In this document: one piece after another, positions 12,201 through 22,044 of the stretch
Layout: every line of letters starts with the position of its first letter
Position numbering within the stretch: the first letter of the stretch is position 1
From: Folioceros fuciformis
Taxonomy: Eukaryota; Anthocerotophyta; Anthocerotopsida; Anthocerotales
Assembly: GCA_049999805.1 (NCBI GenBank)
Contig: JBNGIO010006060.1
Location: forward strand, 131,069 to 190,344
Direction of reading: 5' to 3'
DNA: 59,276 nucleotides
Translations under genes and position numbers: made by a program
The notes under the pieces: generated by a model
What the model was told of the DNA's origin: nothing
The model's database searches: none
Seen by the model: only the letters and a program-made list of their open reading frames with translations

Positions 12201-14858
12201 CTGCGGCACCTCCGAATCCTTGCTGGCTTTGCTTTTCCCGAACGACGACCTTCTCCTCAAGTTGCCGCCTTTCCGAGCAAACCTCAGCCCTGGTAGAGGA
12301 AATCCTCGACCTTCGTCATCTTCTACAGACCTTGGGCATTTGGCTGAGTCGTGGTAGACACTGATGCGAAGAAGCACGTGACCAGCAGCAGTGAATTTGA
12401 TAGCATTCCCTGCCATTCATTCATCAGGCTTCAGACACAGGCCATCCAGACTCGGTCCATGTAAAAGACAATTCCTCTGGTTCATAAATTGAAGTACCCA
12501 AGAGGTTAACGAGCACTTGTCGGAGTCGTCCAGGATCACCCTCCAAGATGTCCGGTACATCGTCGTCAACCAATGCCGCAACTGGAAAGGAGAGTTTTCC
12601 AAGAGCAAATTTACTCCAAACAGCGATGTTATCTAGTCCCAAAGAATAGGATTACATCCAGTGCTTAGGAGGATTAGAAGCTCGCACCTTCCAACCCCGT
12701 CTCCCTCACTTTTGCCCGGAAAACATCCATTGCCTCCTCGACCATCATTCGGATGTGAAACTCAATGTTGTCCAGGATCATGTGGCCAGATTGGATTTTA
12801 GCCAGATCCAGGACGTCGTTGATAAGGGAAACCAAAGCAGCAGCACTTGAGTGGGCTGTCGCTGCGTATTCCAGCTGCTGCGTGTTTAACTTTGTCTCCA
12901 ATAGCGAGGCTAGCATTCCTGTCCATATCCAAAACGGCCATGAACAACGCTGTTCTTATCTGTAAGCTGGTGTTTCTAAAGTATGTGCTGAATGTGGAAC
13001 AAGAGAAACTTGCACGAACTGCGGGTTAGGAGGTGAGCAAGCTTTGCCACACACGTTACCAAGCACGCCGTTCATAGGTGTCCGGATCTCATGAGAAACT
13101 GTCGTCAGGAAATTCGTCTTGGTTTGATTCGCCACCTCAGCCTCTGTCTTCAAAGCCTCCATCCTTGCATAGTTCTCTTCGAGTTTTTCCATTTGCTTGC
13201 CAGCGGCCCACAAAATGTAACTGACTAACACCACTAAAACTGTGAACATCAATCCCCAGGACAAAGAGTACCAGCCCCAACCGGAAAAGCTGCTTCCTAA
13301 TCTGCAATACAGAGGGCATTAACCTCAAGAGAAGAGCTGAATCAGATGCTAGCAAGAAGGGTGTTCCCCTCTCTACCTCGCTTTCGATAGCTAGAGAGCT
13401 ACAAGATTGCAAGGGGGAATCAACCTGCAGAGGGCAGTGTACCGTCGAAAGGGATCACCAAAATCCAAGGGAATGAGGGAAGTGGAATGCCCAACATCCA
13501 TGCTCGTGTATCCAATAGCTTCTCCCCTGTTTGCACGGACTGAGCTGCCAGCTTTGTAAAGGGCTATAGGCTTTGACAAGTCTGTGATGTCGTACACCTC
13601 AAAAAGGAAATCAATGCCTGCAACACAATGCAGTTGCACGCATGGAGTGCAGGAGAGGCACTGAGTTGTAAAGTCGAACACACACAGCACGTCGCGAAGG
13701 TTTGACTAAGTGCTTCAGAATCGAGATTTTGAGATGCTTCCAAGAGAGTTACCGGGATTTTGGAGCTGCTGAAGGAGGTCGGCAATAAGTGCTTCAAAAT
13801 CGAAACCACACGTAACCGCACCTAGCAGAGATGCCTCTACGCTATCCCTGTCAGCATTAGCAGCTGGCTGGTATTTAAAGACAGGGAATAGAACAGCTGG
13901 ATAAACAACATCCGACAGTGAGCATCTGCGTGAAGAACGTAAAAGCATTGCGAATCAGCGTGCGGTGCAGACTAGCTATGGTGCACATTTAGCACAAGAG
14001 TGAGGTGAGGGTAGGGACCTACCGATTCCTACATGCCCATCCAGTACCAAGGAGTAAGGCACTGTCATGACATCAGCATGGACCTGATAAATCCCCTCAA
14101 AGGCATCATAGTTTTCTGGCAACGAGAGCATGTCATAACCGATGAAAGGGTCTCCTGCCGTGTTGGAATACACGACAGCCAGGTAAAAAGGCTGTGTAGC
14201 CCGAGCTGCGTCCGTCATGATGTCTTTGATAACCAGCCCCGTTGATGTTTCAAACGAAGGTCTGTAGAAACATGGAGAACGTTGGTACCGGGACGCAGAG
14301 AAACCATGAACTCTCCACAGAACATCAGCGAGGCGGCAGGAGGAAATAGGCACCTGCCAGCTAGGCTGACATATTGTGCGAATGTGAGACTGAGAAGCAG
14401 GGGGTGGGCATAGCCTGTCTCATCAGAAAACCTTCGGAAGATACTGGGAGTCAAGCTGTTGGTGACATTGTAGCTCCCGAAGACCAGAACGAGCTCTGTG
14501 AACGTCTGGCAAACCACTTCCACCGCTGGATTAGGGTTGAGGAAGTGAGGAGAGGCATGGTAAATGCTGAAATGTCAATGCACACTCGGTAAGCTCAAAG
14601 AGGTCACACCTTAGCTATGTTCTTGTTCACCACAACCTGATCCACAAGCAAGCTAGCTCGCTCGTCGCACCAGGACTGGAGGTCTCGCTTCTTGGTGCGC
14701 TCCAGAGACTGCTTACGGCTCCACGCAATCAACGGCACCGCGATGACGCCCATGACGATCCAGGCTAGGAGAAACCTGTGCATCCAGCCCTTGCGAGCAC
14801 CGATACTTCTCGATCTGACCTTCCCTAACAGAGTTCTCAGGTCTGCGGGCGTCCACAT
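9282..14858 (-). CDS. CHASE-domain hybrid histidine kinase (cytokinin-receptor type)
   Basis: Membrane hybrid sensor kinase of the AHK/CRE1 class, which binds cytokinin through an extracytosolic CHASE domain and passes phosphate to Hpt proteins. In gene order: a short N-terminus and first membrane helix (HRFLLAWIVMGVIAVPLIAW, about 14780-14720); CHASE domain over several exons (about 14530-13430) with VYDITDLSKPI and PLDFGDPFRRY as in AHKs; second membrane helix near 13240; HisKA with phospho-acceptor His in TVSHEIRTPMNGVLG; ATPase domain with LLGNAIKFT (N box), CEDTGTGI (G1) and YGGTGIGLSI (G2); the AHK signature LSGVEAADSRNSW; a degenerate receiver; then a canonical receiver with VVDDN, MDIQMPEMDG, ALTAD and YITKP. 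The CHASE Asp (YDMLS) and Thr (VMTVPY) matching key AHK4 ligand-site residues are present. An assembly gap (10046-10145) cuts the stretch before the last receiver. About 14 exons; some limits are approximate. Confidence 0.95.
10046..10145. other. Assembly gap (100 N) inside the histidine kinase gene
   Basis: Exactly 100 N, probably a nominal gap size. Coding sequence reads into it from 10146 (ATLEKVSVK) and resumes with a spliced exon near 9973 (VVDDN). The gap therefore hides an exon end, the start of the last receiver domain and part of an intron. Confidence 0.95.
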
Positions 14859-15538
14859 TGTGAGAGCTGCGCATGACCATCGCTGCCCAGCAGCCTGTCT
14901 TGTGCTGCATCGCGGTTCCTGTGGCCTAGCTTCTTGTGCTCCCGCCACTTCCGGGAACAACTTAAACAGCAGGTGTGTACAATTTTTGTGGCAAGTCTTG
15001 GATGTTGAGCAGGACAAACAAGGAGTCATGCAAGCGAGGCCTTGATAACGGTCAACTGTGGCAGTGAAGGGCCGTGAATCCGATCTATCCACGTAACGGA
15101 CCGCTAACGGTTTGTTACAGTACAGCATGGTTAGACCCGCCCACAAGTGACGTGCCGTCTGAGCAAGAATGTCGAGTTGGGTTTGTACTCTTAGACACGC
15201 TAACAGCAGGCATAACCACCTCTCCATCCAATGCCATGCCTTGCTTTGAAGGTCACCGTTCTGAGCAACAGTTCATCGACTCCTTGTTATCTTCATCAAC
15301 GCAAGCGAGGTGCCTGCATATACGTGATTTGGGTGTACCTGGTCCAACACAGTGTTGAATACTTTATTTCTTTACAGACATTGATGCTGGAGATGGGTGG
15401 CCAGATTCCACACGAAATCAATAGTACTACGTAGGACTCTTCCTCAAGGCAATCTTGAGGCCACATAGTTGGGACACACTTTCTGGATTCGGGTACAAGC
15501 AGGTTGCCATTGATCGAGCTGGTCTGACCTTCATGTGC
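14859..15538. other. Intergenic: histidine kinase promoter side and FAH 3' flank
   Basis: About 680 bp between two minus-strand genes. It should contain the kinase promoter and 5' UTR and the 3' UTR of the fatty acid hydroxylase. A minus frame stays open upstream of the kinase start but shows no homology. I see no clear motifs. Confidence 0.45.
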
Positions 15539-17878
15539 TCACCAAAGTTTGGATTTTGTGGTGGTGCTGGGCGCAGCCACATAGGCAGCTTTGTATTCTG
15601 TGGGGAGAGTGCCGAACACTCTGTCCCACATGGTCCAGGTCATAACACCAAAGCCTTCAGATTGCACCTTGAAGTGGTGGTTTAGGTGGTATCTCTGCAC
15701 AGCGTCACCCGAGAGGAGGCTTACATGAACAACTGCATCGGGATCCCCACAAACAAGAGAGTCCAGATCTGGACATGCACGCACTTACAGACCTTCATCT
15801 TGCGTGATACTTCATTGAATGCAGACCCGAAGTGGAGGAAGTAGTGTGTGAGGTCATAGCAGACGTAGCCCAAGAGCGACCCTGCAAGCCCGGCTGCACC
15901 GACTGCGGCTGGGATTCTCAAAGTCCGAATGATACCCCAGAGCTGCAAGGATATCCAGGGGATCTTAACGAAAGCCAATCACTGAGCAGCGAGTGGTTGG
16001 TAGCAACAACGTGAACTTCAAGGCTTGTCACAGTGCATGCACGCTTGCAGCTAGCTGTAAGCTGTTGGACTCAGTTGGAGGCACCTACCACACACAGGAT
16101 TACGAGAGTGAAAGCCGGAGGAAAGACCAGGCGAGACCCATCCATGGGGTGTTTGTGGTGGAATCCATGGATAATATAATGGAAGGTGTTCCACCTGCAC
16201 AAACACACGACCTCCAGGTCAGTATGAATGCGGAAGCGGTTGTCGATAGCCTGCGGCATGTGTGTAGATGGACGTCCTCGGCACATGACAAGCCAGGAAG
16301 GAAGGCGTAGCTTTTAGCCGTGAAAATTTACCAGTAGGTGGAAGTGGAAACGTGAAAGACGAAGCGATGCAAGCAGTACTCGAGCAGTGTCCAGAGGAAG
16401 AGGCCGGTGAGGAAGGTGGGTAGAAGCGCTTGCGAGGGCAGGCCGGCGTGAAGGGAAAACAGCGTCATGCAAATTATGACTGGAATCCAGACGAGAGGGA
16501 CGGCCCACCATTTTGTCTGCGTGAAGAACTGCACTCAGGGACCCACGGACAACGGAGTGAGCACCTGGTGTGCTGGACAGGACAAAACCTCCATTCCTCC
16601 ATAATCCAAGTATTTTTGAGGGGAGCTGATTTGGTTGCATGGGCTAGCTGTAGATGAGCGGGTTACCTCGAGATAGTCGCTTTCGAAGAAACGAGGGGCC
16701 TCTTTCCCTATCACAGGATCGTGCACCCAGGCGTCATACCTGTCGCCCAAGTACCCCACCTACAATAGCAGACGCTGGTCAGAGTTAGGACGGCAACCAA
16801 ATCAAAAGCCTTGGCCCAGCTTCGCGCCGGACTGTGACTTCAGGAGTTGTGGACAGGGCCAGCTAGCCCATCCTGTTGTGCAGCCTTCGCTGTCCAGACA
16901 GACGTAATCGGCCATGGGTGTGTACCTGGCACACGATAGGCTTGCTCAAATCCACTTGGAACAAACGACCCTGGTCCTGGCCTTCACCTTGCTTGCGCTG
17001 GTATCCCAGATCTGATCCTGTGTCTTCTAGAGGCGACCTGTTCCAGCCCACATGTACGTACAGGAATCGCGATTCAGCTGCAGGCCCTCCTAAAGGACCT
17101 GAACGAAATGCTGTGGACCTGTGAGAGAGCGTCTGTACCCGTCTGAGTGTGCACGGGAATCGGGTGAGCCACCGGGTCGCTCCTGTTGCACACGGCCCAC
17201 GATAAACTGTTCCAGCATCCTGAAAGCTGCCTTGCTGTGCGAATGCAGCTCCTTCTCCGACTCCAGGTTGCCTCCTTCGCCCTCCTTCCCACTGGCCTTT
17301 CTCTTCCCTCGCATCAAGTCTCCTGCATCCTGCCCCTGCAGGCAATTCAAGATTACCTGCATCGAAGCCGACCGCACCGAGCACCAAGTCAGAACCTCTG
17401 ACTACCCACAAAAAAAGAAAACACGTAGACCAGCTAGCTCGTTCCTAAACATTTTTATCGTCCGCAGCAGTCGCAGCAACCGCGGACGAAGCGTGCTTGA
17501 GCCTGGTCTTACATGGTGACCTCCGGGATGCGTCTCCAAGAACACGGTGACATCGTAGACCTTGCCATCGACCACTATCCAAGCATCGTCCGCGGTGCAG
17601 TGCTGCTGTATCTCCGCCAGGCTCACCAATCGCACGGCGCCCCTTCCCTTCCCTTCCTTGCCATTCTCCCCCGCAGCAGCAGTAGAAGCAGCACCCGCAG
17701 CAACAGCCCCTCCTTCCAATGCTGACGCCGACGCAGCCTCCTGAGGTGTCCCCGCCTTGCCGCCACCCTGCTGCAGGAGGTGGCCATTGGCATTGACAGC
17801 ATTGGCAGTGGACGCCGAATGCGGCGCCAGCGCCACGGTGATACCGCCCACGATGCTGGCACTAGCGCAGGGGGCCAT
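15539..17878 (-). CDS. FAH: Fatty acid 2-hydroxylase with fused cytochrome b5 domain
   Basis: ER enzyme (FA2H/Scs7 family) that adds the 2-hydroxyl group to sphingolipid acyl chains. Eight exons join in frame: 17878-17513, 17356-17139, 17037-16926, 16759-16667, 16528-16332, 16194-16089, 15963-15793 and 15694-15539, giving 472 residues. The N-terminus is a Gly/Ala-rich stretch of about 80 residues, then a cytochrome b5 domain with heme ligand HPGG and a second His in LHSHSKAA. A Lys/Glu/Gly-rich insert of about 20 residues lies between the two heme ligands. The hydroxylase part has the di-iron His boxes [25 protein letters not shown] and YHLNHHF, between predicted membrane helices ([18 protein letters not shown] and others). 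Arabidopsis FAH1/FAH2 lack the b5 domain and use a separate b5 protein, so the fusion resembles fungal and animal enzymes. Confidence 0.95.
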
Positions 17879-19641
17879 GCCTACCCAAACAGCTGCCTGG
17901 CTAGCGCTAGCGAAGAGATCCTGTGAAAGGGTCAGAGAAAAGCAGCGGAGCCGATCGGAGCTGGCTGCAAGGCTGGCCCTTTCTTGTTCCGGGCTTTGAG
18001 GCGGGGAGGGTAAGTGAGCTCGGGCTGGGCCTGGGGCTGGCCGCAGCTGGAGCCTGATGCCCGTGGTGGCAGAGGCCGGTCCACGCCGAGCCCTCCTAGG
18101 TAGACAACCTCTCCACTCCCCGGAAGCAATTGCAGCCAGGAGAGAGAAATGAAATCGTCTCGTCTCGCCTCGTCCCTACGGCCTGCAGCAGCAATGAATT
18201 CGCACGACTGCACGGACCAGGCTGCGGGCCCAAGCCTGCTCTTGCACGCCGCAGATTGACCAGACCGTCCTCGTCCAGCTGCTGTCTCCCTTATTGCCTT
18301 GGAAGGAGGCACACCAGCATCTGGTGGAAAGAAAGCCAGAAGCTGTAGCTGGAGCAAGAGCAGCAGCAGGAGCGTGAGCGTGAGCTTCAGACACCTTACT
18401 CCTGTCGTGAGTCGTGACTGATTAGAGCACCGCGATCATAAAATCACGCTGCCTCGCGCTCGCATTGAAGACGGGAAAGTGGCGCGGGTGCTATTATACC
18501 TCTCAACCCACCTGGTTGGCCACCCCGGGCTCGAACCTCCACCGCGAGTCAAGCAGCCGGGCTGGCTGGCTGGCTGGCTTTGACAGTATGCAGTGGAGAG
18601 CATCTCCACACAGCGTCACCACGGCTGCGACATCCCGCTTGCCATGCGTACAGAAACAGTACGCAACGCTGGGTTCGGGAGGTTCCGATCGGCTCCTGGT
18701 CCGGGATAACGACCTCACATGGCGTTGTCAGGTACTGGACGTTTGCCCGCGGGAGGTCCAGCCCAACCCCAACGTTCTTGCCTGCACCCAGGCCGCTGCT
18801 GGCTGCTGGCTTCTGGCTGCTGAGCGGTGTGCAGTGTGGGCGCATGTCGGACCCGGAGCCGGGCCCCGGCCACCGGTAGCACCCGATTCCACACGCCTGC
18901 GTGCAGAGGAGCGCTTTGTAGGTAAGACAGATCATCAACTGCTTCTGTTTTGTTGTTACGGGTAGATCGACTCCATCAGAAAGCCTTGACTCTTGTGGAT
19001 CCATCATGTTCCATGACTCCCCATGCCGATGCAGTGCCAGACTGCCAGTGGTGGCACCATCACGTAAAGGTCTGCGGCTGCGGATGCGACTCCGACTGCG
19101 GCTGCGGCTGCGGCCGTGTCCTCACCTCATCCATTCCTCCAACCGCGTGCTCTGCAAGCACCGAGCTTAGCGTCCCGGGACTCCCAGGAGGAAGCGTTTC
19201 CACTCTTGCATTAAATTAACGTAATAAGTAGCTGCACCTACTTCCTCCTCGTTCCATCAAAAGCCACCCACCTCTTCCCGCTTTTCCAACCGCAACCGCC
19301 CCTGGTGCTCCATCTCCCGCTTCCGTGAAACGCGCATTGCCGTCTCCACCCAATACACGAATGGCATTTTAGTCCCTTCCTGGAACTGGAGTATCGAAAC
19401 CCGGGACCCCGGGACCCGTGAGCCCGGTGCTTCCTTGAATCCTTCGCGGAGGACTGGCTGGCAGCTGCCCATGGGTGAACGCTAATGCTCGGATACGAAC
19501 GGGTGGAAGTCGGTTTGGGGCTGAACAAGTGCAATTCACATTTACGTACAGTCTTTCAAGGGTTGTATGGATGCAGTTTGCGATGACTAGACAACTACTG
19601 TGTTCGGAGAGGGGAGATCTTCACTGCATGCATGCTCACAG
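17879..19641. other. Long intergenic region, FAH promoter side
   Basis: About 1.76 kb between two minus-strand genes. A GGCTGC-type tract lies at about 19071-19117. One minus-strand frame (19472-19257) holds a basic peptide with a coding-like look (MPFVYWVETAMRVSRKREM), but it has no partner exons or homology I can name, so I do not call a gene. Confidence 0.4.
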
Positions 19642-21607
19642 CTAACCGCGAGAAATGGATGCCACCCACTTCGTGAGCTCTTCGTTCACCCGCTCAGGCG
19701 CTTCGTCGTGAGGGCAGTGGCCTGCCGTCAGACGAACCAGGGTTGCTGAAGGATAGAGCTCCACCATTTTGTCCGCCTTCGTTGGCCCCATCCAGGGGTC
19801 CAGCTCCCCCCACAGCAGCAAGAGTGGCACCGAGAGCTGTGACAGCAGCTTGTTGAGGCTCAGGTCTGATGGCTTCAACAGTACCTGAGTCATGAGCCTG
19901 AATCATTGCCACCATCGGTCAGTTCCTTGTAGCACTAGATTGGAATCCACGTGTTTATGTCACGCGCACGAAAGGAACGCTGTTTGTTTATTTCTTGCAC
20001 AGCATTCTCAGCAGATGGAATTGGCTCTACAAGAAACCACAAGTTGCACGACTTTGCCCTAATCCACCTGTAGTAGACTTCGAAGGCGTTAGGGTCCTGC
20101 GCCGGTTGCACGATGGATTGCACCAGATACTCGTCCACATTCGACTGGTCCTTGTACACCTGCGTGGGTTGGATAATGAATGTCACACCCGACAACGCAA
20201 AATTATCAGCTGAAAGCTGGAATGGCCTCCAGATCTGCATCACCTCCTGAACGTTCTTTCAACGAACTTGGCCAAAGACTTACATTGTTCAGGACAGAGC
20301 GAATGCGAGCTGGTTGTTTTGCTTGCCAGAATGCAAACCAGATGAGCCATTTCCTGGCAACAGTCTTGACTGGAGTAATGATGAGGCGCTGGACAGCAGT
20401 CTCCTCAACCACTGCCTCCTTCTTCTCCTCGCCTGGAGTTTCGAATTGGCCAGAAGCATTCACAAGTACCAACCCAGATGTAAGATCTGGACGATTAGCA
20501 GCAGCTAGTAGTACAGTGAAACCTCCAACACTGGACCATGCACGGTGTCAGAAGCTTGCTTGCGGATTCCACCGGTCTGAGAACTTTTTGAAGTATCGAA
20601 AGGGCACTCAAGCGTGCGAAAACAGGTGCACACAGGGGAGGGATGGGGAGGGGAGCGGAGAGGAGAGGAGCGGAGCGGAGGGGAGAAGTGAAAGACTGCC
20701 ACAACTTCTAACCTGTTTCCAACCAGAGTAGCTGGCCTACCGACGACCTCCTCTACAAAATCGTTTACTTGATCCCTCCACACGAGTGCGCTGTAATCCA
20801 CAAGGGCCTTCTCCGACCACCCAAACCCTAACAAATCCATCGCATACACCTTGTGCGACTTCGCTAGCTCGGGAATGTTATATCTGCACCAAACAGTCAC
20901 CTACCCCCCTCTCAGCAAGTCTTTGCTTGAGTTGTCCAGAAGGAAAGAAAGGCAGTACCTCCAGTGAAATGCCGAGGCCCCGAACCCATGAATCAGCACG
21001 ATGGGAGACCCCTCCCCTTCAACAACGTAGTGCACCTTATGCCCTCGCCAGTTCCAGAAATTGTACCCGTCTTCCTTGAACGGAAGCCTCTCAATTCCTT
21101 CCCAATTGCCCAGCTCCAGAACGACATGTCAAGCAACCACAGTTTCCTCACACCCAACAGGTACAACAAAGAGCAGCGGAGGTCCTCCAGGACTAATGAG
21201 CAACACCTGTACTCGCCGTTGCCGTTTCCTCGCTGGAAGAAGTATCAAGCAAGGCTGAGGAGCATGCCACCAGACCTGCAGCAACCCCCGCGTTCACCAC
21301 CTGCCGCCTTGCTACTTTCAATTCGCCTACAAATGTCTCAACACACTCGCTCGACTCACATTCCTACTCCAAGTAGGCCACCAAGTCAACCAAACTCAAT
21401 TGCCACCACCAGCACCCAGTCCGACGCAGTTAAAGCAACAAACCAAATCAACAATCCTGCTGGCACCCCGCACCCGAGAGAGAAAGAAACCGCCGAGGCC
21501 TCCCGCGTCGGAGCTCGTGGACTCCAATTCCTCGACAACCCGCCCGATTCCTCCCTGCCACCGCCAGCTGCCGCTGCTGCAAACACGGCCCAGTTGTTGC
21601 ACGACAT
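19642..21607 (-). CDS. Plastid-type alpha/beta hydrolase (At4g36530-like, related to pheophytinase)
   Basis: Serine hydrolase of the alpha/beta fold, closest in motif order to the plant family of Arabidopsis At4g36530; substrate unknown. Firm exons are about 21110-20959, 20883-20713, 20530-20284, 20159-20068 and 19897-19642, and all junctions keep frame. Landmarks: NFWNWRGHKVHYVVEGEG, then IVLIHGFGASAFHWR (oxyanion HG loop), VYAMDLLGFGWSEK, nucleophile elbow GNSVGG with its Ser codon split by an intron, FWQAKQPARI, catalytic Asp in LLLLWGELDPW and catalytic His in GHCPHDE. The N-terminal exon is uncertain: a frame starting with ATG at 21607 encodes a Ser/Ala/Arg-rich stretch that could be a transit peptide, but its splice junction was not resolved. 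The gene faces away from the SET gene at 22045. Confidence 0.88.
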
Positions 21608-22044
21608 ACCTCCACCCCGAGCCGACCCGCTTGCTGACCGACTGTCTCCATCTCCTTGTCGATCGCGGAAAGCCTGGTGCCGGCAGATGGCCGCCCAATG
21701 GACCAGGATATCCCATCCCGGCTCAGCGGCAGGCCATAAAACGGCCTCCATTTCTGGAGCGCGGGAACCCGGCGGCCGGGACGTATAAGCAGGTGGCTTT
21801 GCGGCCCTGTGTAGCCTGTGGCTCAGGTTGGTCCTATGGAAGGCCACTGCTGCTTGCTCACGTGGCCCACCTCACCCGATGCCACGTGTACGAACCAAAT
21901 GTACGATCATGAAATCGACTGTGTCACGTGCCGAGCTGCGGGGCCCGCCTCCACGGTAATTGGGCTGGAACTGGGAGGAAGCTTAAGCCGCCAGAGAGCC
22001 TGGGACGGGGCTGGCTTGCGGCAGTATTCGCGTCGCGGAGAAGC
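21608..22044. promoter_or_regulatory. Divergent promoter with three CACGTG G-boxes
   Basis: About 440 bp between the alpha/beta hydrolase (-) and SET methyltransferase (+) starts. Three perfect CACGTG palindromes lie at 21859-21864, 21883-21888 and 21925-21930, within 72 bp. G-boxes are bound by plant bZIP and bHLH factors such as HY5, PIF and GBF proteins, many tied to light control. Both flanking products look plastid-targeted, so shared light regulation is a reasonable inference. The left boundary depends on the uncertain hydrolase start. Confidence 0.6.

Noticed and set aside
14604-15227. Upstream extension of the histidine kinase frame to 15227
   Set aside because: The extension lacks homology. 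The Met at 14858 directly precedes the basic stretch and first membrane helix typical of the family.
19238-19534. Basic minus-strand frames between FAH and the hydrolase
   Set aside because: Coding-like in part, but no family, no clear start or splice partners, and two frames compete.
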